Assembly (NCBI GenBank): GCA_041394705.1
Contig: JAWKHS010000020.1
Span: forward strand, 62,001-126,000
Source: Vicinamibacterales bacterium
GTDB lineage: Bacteria; Acidobacteriota; Vicinamibacteria; Vicinamibacterales; UBA2999
Reading direction: 5' to 3'
Length of the DNA stretch: 64,000 bases
Part shown: positions 35,022 through 44,514 of the stretch, one piece after another
Layout of the letters: every line of letters begins with the position of its first letter
Position numbering within the stretch: position 1 is the stretch's first letter
Translations under genes and position numbers: made by a program
The notes under the pieces: generated by a model
Seen by the model: only the letters and a program-made list of their open reading frames with translations
Database searches by the model: none
What the model was told of the DNA's origin: nothing

Positions 35022-36350
35022 ATGAGTGCTCCGAGCACGACCACGGCGCCGGCCGGATGGCGCGGCCGGATGCCGGCGGGCGTGCGGCCGTACCTGGAGG
35101 CGGCGCCGCTGGCGGCCGCGTTCCTCGGGATCTCGTCGGGGTTCGGCTTCGCCATGATCGCGGCCACGCTCACGACGCGCCTGGCGCAGTACGGCATCCG
35201 GAAGAGCGCGGTCACGGCGTTCGCACTGACGTTCCTGGCCTACAACTTCAAGTTCCTGTGGGCGCCGTTCCTGGACAGCGTGCGGGTGCCGGTCCTGTGG
35301 CGCTACGGGCAGCGGCGCTCGTGGCTGTGGCTCGTCGGCGTGCTGCTGATGGCGGCGGTCATGTACCTGGGCGCGCTGAATCCGGTGACGTCGCTGCCGC
35401 AGGTGGCCACCGCCGCGATCCTGGTCGGCATCCTCGGCGCCACGTTCGACATCGTCATCGATGCCTACCGGATCGAACTCCTCGAGCCCCGGCAGCTCGG
35501 CGTGGGCTCGGGGATGTCGCAGTACGGCTGGCGCGTCGGCTCGGCCGCGTCCGGCGCGCTGGCGCTCGTGGTGGCGGCGCGCTACGGGTGGGCCGCCGCC
35601 TACACCGCCGCCACGCTCTTCGCGCTGCCGGCGATGCTCGCGGGCGCCGTGATGGGCGAACCCGCGCGCCGGCAGCCGCCGAAGCCGACGACCGGGCTCG
35701 TCCAGGGCGTGGCGAACTACTTCAGCCCCCTGGCCGAGTTCCTCAAGCGGCGCGGTGCGCTGGTGGTGCTCACCTTCGTCCTGGTCCACAAGATCGGCGA
35801 CACGCTGGCGAACCTCACGCTGCGCCTGCTCTTCGAGACGCTGGGGTTCACCAACGACGAGATCGCCTTCTACGACGTGGGCGTGGGCTTCGCGGCGCTT
35901 CTCGCGGGCGTCTTCGTGGGCGGCGTCCTGTCCGCGTCACTCGGCATGAAGCGATCGGTGCTCGTGAGCCTCGTGCTGATGGCGGTGTCGAACTTCAGCT
36001 TCGCGGCGCTCGCGGCCTACGGCCACAGCAATCTCGGGATGGCCGGCGCCATCGGCTTCGAGAACTTCGCCAGCGGGATCGGCGGCGTAACGGTGGTGGC
36101 GTATCTCTCGGCGCTGTGCAACCTGCGTTACACCGCCACGCAGTACGCGCTGCTGTCGGCGGCGGCCAGCATCGCCGGCCGCTTCCTGACGGCCACCACG
36201 GCGGGCTCGCTCATCGACGCGATGGGGTTCGTGAACTTCTACCTGCTGACCACGCTGGTCGCGTTCCCGGGCGTCGTGATCTACGCCGTCATGATCCGCT
36301 CCGGCCTGGCGGACGTCTCGATGGGCACGGCCGGCGTCGAGCCTGACTGA
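35022..36350 (+). CDS. AmpG-like MFS permease
   Basis: A 442-residue major facilitator protein with about 12 transmembrane segments. It matches AmpG-type permeases in NFKFLWAPFLDSVRVP, the ATFDIVIDAYRIELLEP segment (loop 4/5) and YGWRVGSAASG. AmpG imports GlcNAc-anhydroMurNAc peptides during peptidoglycan recycling; other members of this subgroup may be siderophore or acyl carriers, so the substrate is provisional. It is divergent from the ArsA-like operon across a G-rich array. Confidence 0.75.
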   Translation: MSAPSTTTAPAGWRGRMPAGVRPYLEAAPLAAAFLGISSGFGFAMIAATLTTRLAQYGIRKSAVTAFALTFLAYNFKFLWAPFLDSVRVPVLWRYGQRRSWLWLVGVLLMAAVMYLGALNPVTSLPQVATAAILVGILGATFDIVIDAYRIELLEPRQLGVGSGMSQYGWRVGSAASGALALVVAARYGWAAAYTAATLFALPAMLAGAVMGEPARRQPPKPTTGLVQGVANYFSPLAEFLKRRGALVVLTFVLVHKIGDTLANLTLRLLFETLGFTNDEIAFYDVGVGFAALLAGVFVGGVLSASLGMKRSVLVSLVLMAVSNFSFAALAAYGHSNLGMAGAIGFENFASGIGGVTVVAYLSALCNLRYTATQYALLSAAASIAGRFLTATTAGSLIDAMGFVNFYLLTTLVAFPGVVIYAVMIRSGLADVSMGTAGVEPD

Positions 36351-36377
36351 AGCCGGACCCGGACGCGCCCGGGCGGG

Positions 36378-36956
36378 TCAGGCCTCGCGTATCACGCGCT
36401 CGATGCGGCGGTCGGGCACCAGCCAGATCACGGCCACGGCCGCGTAGATCGCCAGCGACAGGGCCGGCATCGGCATCGCCACGAGGATGGCGATCACGTA
36501 CAGGAGCGGCGAGAGGTTGCCCTTCCAGTCGCCGCCGACGGCCCGCTTCAAGAGCGACTCGGGGCCCTGCGCCGCGATGATCGTGCGCTGCAGCACCCAG
36601 TAGGCGATGGCCGCCATCAGCATCACCACGCCGTAGAGTGCCGTCGGCCAGGCCGTGAAGTGGTTCTCGCCCATCCACGCGGTGACGAACGGGACCAGCG
36701 AGAGCCAGAACAGCAGGTGCAGGTTCGCCCACAGGATGCCGCCGGTGACCTGTCTCACCGTGTGCAGCATGTGGTGGTGGTTGTTCCAGTAGATGCCGAG
36801 GTAGACGAAGCTCAGGACGTAGCTGAGGAACACGCCCCACAGCGGCTGGAGCGCCGCCGGCTCGTCGCCGTGCGGCACCTTCAACTCCAGCACCATGATG
36901 GTGATGATGATGGCGAGGACGCCGTCGCTGAAGGCTTCGAGCCGTCCCTTCCCCAT
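36378..36956 (-). CDS. TMEM175-family (DUF1211) potassium channel
   Basis: A 192-residue membrane protein with about six transmembrane helices. The signature RLEAFSDGVLAIIITIMVLE at the N-terminus is the TMEM175 motif: FSDGVLAI forms helix one with the hydrophobic pore constriction. Bacterial members form potassium-conducting channels from a single repeat. Downstream of the cytochrome c gene with a 5-nt gap, so probably in one transcript, though no functional tie is obvious. Confidence 0.85.
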   Translation of the reverse strand: MGKGRLEAFSDGVLAIIITIMVLELKVPHGDEPAALQPLWGVFLSYVLSFVYLGIYWNNHHHMLHTVRQVTGGILWANLHLLFWLSLVPFVTAWMGENHFTAWPTALYGVVMLMAAIAYWVLQRTIIAAQGPESLLKRAVGGDWKGNLSPLLYVIAILVAMPMPALSLAIYAAVAVIWLVPDRRIERVIREA

Positions 36957-36961
36957 CGGAC

Positions 36962-37414
36962 CTACCGGGCCCGCATGAAGGCGATGACGTCGGCGGCGTC
37001 CTGCGGCGTCATCCGGAAGCGCGGCATCGGCGCCCGCGCGCGGGTGCCGTTGCGCCGGATGGCGCCCTCGGTGAGCAGGCGCACCGCCTGCTCGTCGGAG
37101 TAGCCCGGCAGCCCGGCGATGGGCGGCACCATCACCGGCCAGTCGGCCGGCCACGGCACGCGCGCCGGCATCGGGCCGCCGTGGAACCGCGTGGATTCGA
37201 TGATGTTGCCCTCCGAGTCACGGGTGGAGTGGCACTCGGCGCAGTGCGCGATCGACTCGACGATGTAGCGCCCGTGCTCCACGTTCCCGACGACGGCCGC
37301 CGGCGGCGCCGCGGGCTTCTGCTGCGCCGAGACACCTCCGCCCGCCCACGCGTCCGACATCACCACCACTCCGAGGCACGCCAGCGCCCCCGCCCAGATC
37401 CGTACAGAACTCAT
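36962..37414 (-). CDS. Periplasmic mono-heme cytochrome c
   Basis: A 150-residue protein with a signal peptide (IWAGALACLGVVVMSDAWA), one heme-binding CAECH near residue 58 and a downstream methionine ligand, probably in PMPRFRMTPQDAADVIAFM. The NVEHGRYIVESIAHCAECHS pattern matches cytochromes c that accept electrons from periplasmic dehydrogenases. It lies upstream of the TMEM175-type gene; its redox partner is not evident. Confidence 0.85.
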   Translation of the reverse strand: MSSVRIWAGALACLGVVVMSDAWAGGGVSAQQKPAAPPAAVVGNVEHGRYIVESIAHCAECHSTRDSEGNIIESTRFHGGPMPARVPWPADWPVMVPPIAGLPGYSDEQAVRLLTEGAIRRNGTRARAPMPRFRMTPQDAADVIAFMRAR

Positions 37415-37486
37415 GACCCCTCCCGCCGGCCGCCGGCCCCCAGGGACCGGCTCCGCGCGCCCATGAGGGTATCAGATGACCCACGA

Positions 37487-37527
37487 GGCCCGGTGCCCGG
37501 GCCCCGGGACCCGGGACCCTGGACCCG
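37487..37527. repeat. Intergenic GGGACCC-type array
   Basis: Repeats of CCCGGGACCCGGGACCCT type, period 7, between the cytochrome c start and the end of the DUF5916 gene. Because the unit is nearly self-complementary, both strands carry G3 runs and the array could also fold as a hairpin. Confidence 0.6.
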
Positions 37528-37534
37528 ATGGGCG

Positions 37535-40099
37535 TCAGTAGTTGAACCAGTAACTGAACTTGACCAGGAAGGTGTTGTGCGCGGGGGTGGAGAAGAGGTC
37601 GCCGAAGTCGCGGCCGAAGCGGAAGTCGCCCCGGTCGCCGTCACCCTGGCGGCCCTGCTGCCAGACCACGAACAGCGAGGAGCCCGGCCGGTATTCCCAG
37701 CGCAGCACGTTGGTGGTGCGGAAGGAGCGGAAGTTGAAGTCCGCGTTGTCGTCGTAGGCGTACGGGCGGAAGCGGTCGTCGAAGGATCCGGCGCGGGCCG
37801 AGGCGAGCTCCGAGTAGTCCTCGTAGCGGCCGGCCGACACGAACGGCTCGGCGTAGCTCTGGAGCGACAGGTTCGGGCTGAGGGTGTAGTTGGCGCGGAC
37901 GGTCATGGCCACGGTGCGCTGGCGCAGGCGGCCGAACACGTAGTGGACGCGGCCGTCGTCGTCGGTGACGTTCTCCACCCACTGGGCGTTGTCGTTGTTG
38001 CGGTTGTACCGGAATCCGGCCTCGACGCGGGCGGACTGGCTCGGGCGCCAGGTGAGCCGGGGGCTGGCGTTGAAGCTCGTGGAGCCGTCGGCGTTCCCGC
38101 CGACGAAGCCGTCGTAGCCCAGGAACACGCGCCGCCGATCGTCGGCCTGGACGTAGTGCCAGATGCCCCAGCCCTGGCCGGCCAGCACCGCCGGCCCGCC
38201 GCGGGTGGCGCGGTCGCGCAGCTCGGAGCCGTTCAGGTTCACGCCGAAGCCGTTGCGCCAGTTGTTCTGCCACTGCCAGTGCATGTTGATGTTGCCGCCG
38301 CTGTAGAGGCGGTCGCCGCCGAAGTTCCACCCCGCCCACTCGTTGAAGTTGATGGCGAAGGTCCGCTTGAAGCGGCCGGGGTTGTTGTCGCGCCACTGCA
38401 CCCAGTGGCCGATCGTCCGTTCGTCCGCCCGGCGCTGGAAGCCCAGGTCGTTGGTCTCGAAGCCGGGACTCTTGTAACCGTAGTTGGCCGAGAAGCGCAG
38501 GCGCTCGCCGCCGATCTTCTGGAGGCTCACCGAGCCGGCGTGGCCCGTGAGCGACGTGGCGGCCGGGTCGTGGTCCAGGTAGTCCGCATCGGGCCGCTGG
38601 AAGTAGTGGACGGCGTTCTCCTGGAGGCGCGTGATGGCCTCGGCGTCGCCCGTGACGCGGCTGGCCGCCAGGAAGCCCTGCACGCTGTAGCGCTGCCAGA
38701 CCCGCCAGTCGTAGTCCACGCCGCCGGCGAGGGACTGATCGCCGAGGAACCGCGTGTCGCCCGTGTTCTGCCGGGTCGTGCTCGTGAGCATCACGCCCAG
38801 GTTCGAGTTGTCGGCGAACTCGTGGCGGACGCGCATCACGTTGAACGACGTCAGCGGCTCCACCACCTGCTGGCGGCGCAGGGAGCCGGCCGCGATCGTC
38901 GCCCGTTCCTGCTGCGTGACGGCGCTCAGGGCGCCCACCGAGAACGCGCCCACGCGGCCCGTGAGCTTGGCCGCGCCCAGGATGGTGGCCGCCGTGGGTG
39001 AGGCGGAGTACTCGTCGTCGGCCGTGTCGGGCGATCCCTGCGGCGCGCGCCCGATCCGGCGCGAGTACAGGAGGCCCGTGCAGTTGCCGTCGTTGCAGTC
39101 CATGTTGAAGCGGAACACGCCGGAGCCTTCGACGAAGAACGGGCGCCGCTCGGAGAAGAACAACTCGAAGGCGCTCAGGTTGAGGGCCGCCGGGTCCGCT
39201 TCCACCTGGCCGAAGTCCGGGTTCAGGGTGGCCGTCAGGGTGAGGCCGGGGGTGACGGCGTACTTGAGGTCGAGGCCGAGCGCCGCGCCCGGGTCCGTCC
39301 GCGTGGACAGCGGGTTGCCAGCCTCCTTCGTCTCGACATCGAGCGAGCCAAGGGAGTACGGCATGAGCTCCAGGCGTTTCCCGGAGCCGCCGGGTCGGAT
39401 GCCGGTGACGTCGCCGAACTGCGACACGAAGCCGTTGACGCTGCGCGCGATGAGGGGCCACGTGGAGATCTCGTTCTCGCGCGGGATCTGGCGGATGATG
39501 GCGAGGCCCACGGGGCCGCCGCCCTTCGCGAAGCGGAGCTGCGAGAACGGAATCCGGAACTCGGCGCGCCAGCCCTCGGCGTCCCTCGCCACCTGGACGT
39601 CCCAGACCGCGTCCCAGCTCGAGTCGTCCTGGCCGTCGTTGAAGTAGTACCGGTCGGCCTTGACGCCCACCGGGTTCACGGCGAACTCGTACGCCGTGCG
39701 CCGGTCGTGGAACGAGTCCACCACCACCTTCACCCAGTCGGAGGGCGACGACTCGTCACGGCGCGTCAACAGGCCCACGATGCCGGTCGGATTGCGATCG
39801 AACGCCCGGATGGCCACATACAGCGCGCCGTCGTCGTAGGCCAGGCGCGCTTCGGTTCGTTCGGAGGGCTCGGCCCCCTCGGCCGGCTCGCGTTGCACGA
39901 ACTCGCCGATCACGGGGGCGCTCGTCCAGACGGGCTCGTCGAAGCGTCCGTCGATCACGATGGGGCCGCCGGAGGACACGGCCTGCGCCTCGGCGGCGGC
40001 CCGGGTGGCGCCGAGGGTGGGGACGGCCGCGACGGCGGACAGGGCCGCCACGAGGACGACGGTTGGGACGGACGGCTTCGGGGCGGTGGCGGACGGCAT
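37535..40099 (-). CDS. DUF5916 outer-membrane protein with CBM9-like N-terminal domain
   Basis: An 854-residue secreted protein. After the signal peptide (VPTVVLVAALSAVAAVPTLGA) comes a CBM9-like domain (IVIDGRFDEPVWTSAPVIGEF, LYVAIRAFDRNP, WRAEFRIPFSQLRF) and then a DUF5916 beta-barrel running to the end, with FNPDFGQVEADPAALNLSAFE-like text (NPDFGQVEADP, LFFSERRPFFVEGSGVF) and a terminal TFLVKFSYWFNY whose final aromatic suits outer-membrane insertion. This family is abundant in Acidobacteria and Bacteroidetes; the role may be glycan or metal-related uptake and is not proven. ATG 40099 is favoured over 40144. Confidence 0.82.
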   Translation of the reverse strand: MPSATAPKPSVPTVVLVAALSAVAAVPTLGATRAAAEAQAVSSGGPIVIDGRFDEPVWTSAPVIGEFVQREPAEGAEPSERTEARLAYDDGALYVAIRAFDRNPTGIVGLLTRRDESSPSDWVKVVVDSFHDRRTAYEFAVNPVGVKADRYYFNDGQDDSSWDAVWDVQVARDAEGWRAEFRIPFSQLRFAKGGGPVGLAIIRQIPRENEISTWPLIARSVNGFVSQFGDVTGIRPGGSGKRLELMPYSLGSLDVETKEAGNPLSTRTDPGAALGLDLKYAVTPGLTLTATLNPDFGQVEADPAALNLSAFELFFSERRPFFVEGSGVFRFNMDCNDGNCTGLLYSRRIGRAPQGSPDTADDEYSASPTAATILGAAKLTGRVGAFSVGALSAVTQQERATIAAGSLRRQQVVEPLTSFNVMRVRHEFADNSNLGVMLTSTTRQNTGDTRFLGDQSLAGGVDYDWRVWQRYSVQGFLAASRVTGDAEAITRLQENAVHYFQRPDADYLDHDPAATSLTGHAGSVSLQKIGGERLRFSANYGYKSPGFETNDLGFQRRADERTIGHWVQWRDNNPGRFKRTFAINFNEWAGWNFGGDRLYSGGNINMHWQWQNNWRNGFGVNLNGSELRDRATRGGPAVLAGQGWGIWHYVQADDRRRVFLGYDGFVGGNADGSTSFNASPRLTWRPSQSARVEAGFRYNRNNDNAQWVENVTDDDGRVHYVFGRLRQRTVAMTVRANYTLSPNLSLQSYAEPFVSAGRYEDYSELASARAGSFDDRFRPYAYDDNADFNFRSFRTTNVLRWEYRPGSSLFVVWQQGRQGDGDRGDFRFGRDFGDLFSTPAHNTFLVKFSYWFNY

Positions 40100-40185
40100 G
40101 CGAACGGATCTGTAGACGTTATCGGCGCCACGAAGGTTGGGCACTGCGGCAACTCGCGGGCGCCGGGCCCCGTCAAACCGTTGTC

Positions 40186-42603
40186 ATGTTCGCGGACCTG
40201 CGCACGGCCGTTCGTAGCCTCCTCCGGACCCCCTCGTTCACGGCTGCGGCCGGCCTGCTCCTCGCACTGGGGGTCGGGTGCACGATTGCCGTCTTCAGCG
40301 TCGTGGACGGCGTGCTGTTGAAAGCGCTGCCGTACCCGGACCCGGACCGCATCGTCACGGTCTGGGAGGCCACGGCCCGCTCCCGCACCGTCGGCGTCTC
40401 GGCCCCGAACTTCCGCGACTGGCGGGAGGCCGCCTCGTCGTTCTCGGCGCTCGCGGCCTGGAGCGGCGGACGGACGACCGTGATCGGCGGCCAGGAGCCG
40501 GTGGTCACCGGCGTCTACGCCGTCACGCGCCAGTTCTTCACGGTGTTCCGGGCCGAGCCCACGTTGGGACGCCCGTTCACCCCGGAAGAGTCGGCGCTGC
40601 ACGGCCCGCCCGCCGTGGTCGTCAGTCACGGGTTCTGGACGCGCGTGCTCGGCGGCCGGACGGACCTGGGGGCGCTCAGCCTCGAGGTGGATGGCCAGCG
40701 CGCCCCGGTCGTGGGCGTCATGCCCGAGGGCTTCGCCTACCCCGCCGGGGCGGATGTCTGGTTCCCCCTCGAGTCGCAGGCGGACACCTCGTCCAGGACG
40801 GCCCACAACTACCGGGTGGTGGCGCGGCTCGGTCCGGGCGCCACCGTGGCCAGCGCCCAGGCGGAGATGACCACCATCGCGCAGCGGATCGAAGCGACCT
40901 ACGGCGCCGAGAACGACGGGACCGACGCCAGCGTCATCCCGCTCCTCGAGTACTCGGTGCGCGGCGCGCGGCAGGTGCTCCTCGTGCTCCTGGCGGGCGT
41001 CGGCGTCGTGCTCCTGGCGACGTGCGCGAACGTGGCGAACATGGTCATCGCCCGGGGGGCCGACCGGGTGCGCGAGTTCAGCATGCGCGTGGCGCTCGGC
41101 GCCAGGCGCACGCACCTGGTGCGGATGCTGCTCGTGGAGAACCTGGTCCTGGCCGCCGGTGCCGTGGTCGTCGGGCTGGCCGGGGCCACCGCGCTCGTGC
41201 GCGTGCTCGTCCGGCTCGCGCCAGCGTCGATTCCGCGGCTGGCGGAGGTCGGCATGGACTGGCGCAGCGCGGGATTCGCCGCGGCCCTGGCGCTCGTGAC
41301 GCCCGTCGTCTTCGGCCTGCTCCCGGCCCTCCACCTGTCGAGGCGCTCCACGGCCGAAACGCTCGCCGCGGGCGGCAGGACGGGCACCGCGGCCCGCGGC
41401 GGCGCGGCGCGCCAGGGACTGGTGGCGCTCGAGATCGCCGTGGCCCTGCTGCTGGTGGTGTCGGCGGCGCTCCTCGGCCGGAGCCTCCTGTCGCTGCTGA
41501 CGGTCGATCCGGGCTTCGTCGCCGAGGGCGTCCTCACGGTGGAGACGACCGTGCCGGGCGGACACGCCGACGGTCCCGACGGCGCGTCACGGCTGTACGA
41601 GGCGTGGCTCGCACGCGCGGCGGCCGTTCCCGGGGTGGCGCGGGTGGGACTCGTCAACGCGCCGCCGATGAGCGGGCTCGACGCGAACGGCGGCTTCATG
41701 CTGGACGGCCAGAACTGGGACGACGTGAAGGACGACTGGGTCGCGCAGTCCGCGCTGTACCGCGTGGCCAGCGACGGCTACTTCGACGCCATCGGTGCGC
41801 GGCTCCTGCGAGGTCGGCGCTTCGACGCGCGCGACGTCGCCGGCGCCGAACCGGCGGCCATCGTGAACGACGCGCTCGTGCGCAAGCACTTCGCCGGCAG
41901 GGACCCGATCGGCCAGCGCCTGCGCTTCGCGGGAATGGACGAGGTCAACCCGTGGCTGACGATCGTGGGCGTGGTGGACGACATGCGCGTCCGCGACCTC
42001 GCGGACGAGGCGCAACCCGAGGTCTTCGTGGACTACCGCCAGTTGCCGATGCGCACGCGCTACGGGCTGACGACGGCGGTCCGTCTGCAGCCCGGCGTCG
42101 AGCCCGAGGGCGTGGTCGCCGCGCTGCGCGAGACGTGGCGCGCGCTCGATCCCACCGTGCCGGTGGAGATGTCGCGGCTGAGCGCCAACGTGGCCCGCTC
42201 CACCGCCAGCCGCCGCTTCGCGCTCACCATCGTGGCGGCGTTCGGCGTGATGGCCCTGGTGCTCGCGGCCCTCGGCGTCTACGGCATCCTGAGCTACGCC
42301 GTGGCCAGGCGCGGACGCGAGATCGGCATCCGGATGGCCCTGGGCGCCTCACCCGGCAACGTCCGGACGCTGATGGCCGCCAGCATCGGCCCCGCCGTGG
42401 CCGCCGGACTCGCCGCGGGCGTCCTCGCCGCGCTGGGCGCCACCCGGCTCCTGCAGTCGATGCTGTTCGGCGTCTCGCCCGCGGACCCGGCCACGTTCGC
42501 GGCGGCCGTCGCGGTCCTGGGCGTGGTGGCCGCCCTGGCCGCGTGGCGGCCGGCCGCCCGGGCCGCCCGGATCGATCCCGCGCTGGTCATGCGGGAGGAG
42601 TAG
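40186..42603 (+). CDS. ADOP-type ABC transporter permease (duplicated FtsX/MacB)
   Basis: An 805-residue membrane protein with the Acidobacterial duplicated orphan permease architecture: TM1 (AAAGLLLALGVGCTIAVFSV), a MacB-type periplasmic domain (LPYPDPDRIVTVWE, RQFFTVFRAEPTLGRPF), an FtsX core of three helices (VLLVLLAGVGVVLLATCANV, RVALGARRTHLVRML), a second periplasmic domain, and a second FtsX core ending in AWRPAARAARIDPALVMREE. No ATPase is encoded nearby, in keeping with the orphan name. It may export peptides, lipids or toxins, or sense envelope stress. Confidence 0.88.
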   Translation: MFADLRTAVRSLLRTPSFTAAAGLLLALGVGCTIAVFSVVDGVLLKALPYPDPDRIVTVWEATARSRTVGVSAPNFRDWREAASSFSALAAWSGGRTTVIGGQEPVVTGVYAVTRQFFTVFRAEPTLGRPFTPEESALHGPPAVVVSHGFWTRVLGGRTDLGALSLEVDGQRAPVVGVMPEGFAYPAGADVWFPLESQADTSSRTAHNYRVVARLGPGATVASAQAEMTTIAQRIEATYGAENDGTDASVIPLLEYSVRGARQVLLVLLAGVGVVLLATCANVANMVIARGADRVREFSMRVALGARRTHLVRMLLVENLVLAAGAVVVGLAGATALVRVLVRLAPASIPRLAEVGMDWRSAGFAAALALVTPVVFGLLPALHLSRRSTAETLAAGGRTGTAARGGAARQGLVALEIAVALLLVVSAALLGRSLLSLLTVDPGFVAEGVLTVETTVPGGHADGPDGASRLYEAWLARAAAVPGVARVGLVNAPPMSGLDANGGFMLDGQNWDDVKDDWVAQSALYRVASDGYFDAIGARLLRGRRFDARDVAGAEPAAIVNDALVRKHFAGRDPIGQRLRFAGMDEVNPWLTIVGVVDDMRVRDLADEAQPEVFVDYRQLPMRTRYGLTTAVRLQPGVEPEGVVAALRETWRALDPTVPVEMSRLSANVARSTASRRFALTIVAAFGVMALVLAALGVYGILSYAVARRGREIGIRMALGASPGNVRTLMAASIGPAVAAGLAAGVLAALGATRLLQSMLFGVSPADPATFAAAVAVLGVVAALAAWRPAARAARIDPALVMREE

Positions 42604-42626
42604 GGGCGCCTGGCCCCGGGCCGAAC

Positions 42627-44438
42627 CTAGAGACCCAGCCAGGCCGCGACGCGCGCCTTCTGCTCGGCCGTCTGATCCGGCCGCACCTGCAGCCGCCAGG
42701 GCCGGCCGGGCTCTGGCGCGAGCGTGACGTCGAGCGTCGTCAGGCGGTCCCGGCGCGCGACCAGCAGGCGGATCCGGTCGCCGGGCTTGTACTGATCCAT
42801 CCGGGCCGTCAGGCCGTCGGCCCTGACGCGCACGTCGTCGATGGCCAGGATCTCGTCGTCCACGTTCAGGCCGGCGTCGTACGCCGGCGTGTCGCGGCGG
42901 ACCACCGTGACCACGAGCCGGCCGCCGTCGGACCTGGTGGACGCGCCCATCGTGGCGCGGGCGTTCGTGAGGTCCACGGGCGCGAAGCGCAGCCCGTAGA
43001 AGTCCAGGGCCTCGCTGAAATCGAGTTCCTTCGTGCTGTCGGCCACGTCGGCGAACCAGCGCGTCAGGTCCTGCCCCGCCGTCTCGCCCATCGTGGACTG
43101 GAACTGATCGAGCGTGTAGCCCTTCGGGCCCGAGTAGCGGTCGTAGGCCAGGCGCATGGCCGTGTCGAGCGTCTTGGCGCCGGACGTGGCCTTCCTGATC
43201 TTGGCGTCGAGCAGGAACGCGATCGTCGCGCCCTTGTCGTAGTAGTCGATGCTCGTGTTCGTGCTGTTCTCGTCGGGCCGGTACTGCTTGATCCACGTGT
43301 CGAACGACGCCATGTCCACCGACTGCACCGCCCGGCCCCCGCGCATCTGCACCCGCTCGATCGAGCCCGAGAGCTCGTCGAGGTATTCCTGCAGCGTGGA
43401 GAGACCCGCGCGGCGGACCAGGATCGCGCCGTAGTAGTCGGTGAAGCCCTCGCCCACCCACAGGCCCTTCGTGTAGTTCTCGTGCTCGTAGTCGAAGGGC
43501 CCGAGTTCCACCGGCCGCAGCCGCTTGATGTTCCAGTTGTGGAAGTACTCGTGGCCGGCCAGGTGGAGCCAGCCGACGTACGAGCGGCGTGTCCTGGTGG
43601 CGTAGCGGCTCGACATCGTGAGGAACGCGTTCTTGTGCTCCAGGCCGCCGCCGGCCTCGGTGACCATGTTCAGGAAGTAGTAGTGGGGATAGTCGAGGCG
43701 CCCCATCACGGCCTTCCCGGCCTCCACGATCTTCCGGAGGTCGCCCGCCGCGCGGTCCGCGTCGAACAGCGACGGATCGCCCTCGAGCACCAGGTGGTGC
43801 GCCTTGCCGTCCACCTCGAAGGTCTTGATCATGGGGGTGCCGGCGATGATCGGGCTGTCCACCAGCGTGTCGAAGTTCTCGGCCTGGTAGGTGTGGGGCC
43901 GGCCGGCGACGGGCATGAGCGGCGTCGCTTCCGCCCGCCAGCCCGACGCCAGTTCCAGCGTGACCACGTGCGGGCGCGCCAGGCCGTCGGGCAGGGTGAT
44001 GAACGTCGGCGCGCCGTTCAACATGGCGAAGCCGGCCTCGATCCAGTTGTTCCTGACCGTCATCTCGCGCCCGTAGACCCGGTAGCGGACGGTGATGGCC
44101 GGCGCCCCGCCCGTCGTCACCCGCCACCGGTTCTTCACCGGCTTCACGACGGCCAGCGGCCGCCCGCCGTCACCGGTCGCAGTCAGCGCCTCCACGTGGC
44201 GCTCGTACTCGCGGACCAGGTAGGACCCCGGCGTCCAGACCGCCATCATCAGGTCCAGCTCCGGCTTCCGGTCGGTCGGATAGACGGCCTCCACCTCGAC
44301 GTAATGCGTGGAAGGCGCGGGGAAGCGGAGCGTGTAACGGATGGGCTCCGGGCTCTGGGCGGCGGGGGTGTCGGCCATGGGCGAGACGATCGCGATCGCC
44401 AGAAACAGCGCAAGCGCGGTGTGCGGGGAACGCAGCAT
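42627..44438 (-). CDS. M61-family glycyl aminopeptidase with PDZ domain (first copy)
   Basis: A 603-residue secreted metallopeptidase. Signal peptide ALALFLAIAIVSPMADTPA, an N-terminal beta domain, a catalytic domain with zinc motif HEYFHNWNIKR and the distal glutamate in LWVGEGFTDYYG, and a C-terminal PDZ domain (DAGLNVDDEILAIDDVRV). M61 enzymes remove N-terminal Gly or Ala. The start at 44438 follows a -10 hexamer by 6 nt. A paralogue lies at 49490-51379, and the two bracket the oxidase cluster. It is divergent from the oxidase operon. Confidence 0.88.
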   Translation of the reverse strand: MLRSPHTALALFLAIAIVSPMADTPAAQSPEPIRYTLRFPAPSTHYVEVEAVYPTDRKPELDLMMAVWTPGSYLVREYERHVEALTATGDGGRPLAVVKPVKNRWRVTTGGAPAITVRYRVYGREMTVRNNWIEAGFAMLNGAPTFITLPDGLARPHVVTLELASGWRAEATPLMPVAGRPHTYQAENFDTLVDSPIIAGTPMIKTFEVDGKAHHLVLEGDPSLFDADRAAGDLRKIVEAGKAVMGRLDYPHYYFLNMVTEAGGGLEHKNAFLTMSSRYATRTRRSYVGWLHLAGHEYFHNWNIKRLRPVELGPFDYEHENYTKGLWVGEGFTDYYGAILVRRAGLSTLQEYLDELSGSIERVQMRGGRAVQSVDMASFDTWIKQYRPDENSTNTSIDYYDKGATIAFLLDAKIRKATSGAKTLDTAMRLAYDRYSGPKGYTLDQFQSTMGETAGQDLTRWFADVADSTKELDFSEALDFYGLRFAPVDLTNARATMGASTRSDGGRLVVTVVRRDTPAYDAGLNVDDEILAIDDVRVRADGLTARMDQYKPGDRIRLLVARRDRLTTLDVTLAPEPGRPWRLQVRPDQTAEQKARVAAWLGL

Positions 44439-44444
44439 GGCGCT

Positions 44445-44450
44445 ATTGTA
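44445..44450 (-). promoter_or_regulatory. -10-like hexamer TACAAT before the first M61 peptidase
   Basis: TACAAT on the minus strand is followed by 6 nt and ATG 44438, the best -10 consensus in the set. Confidence 0.45.
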
Positions 44451-44514
44451 AGGGCGAGTTCGGGCGCCCGGCGGCGGCGGCAGGCGGCCCCAGGCGCCGC
44501 GCTCGCTCGCCTCG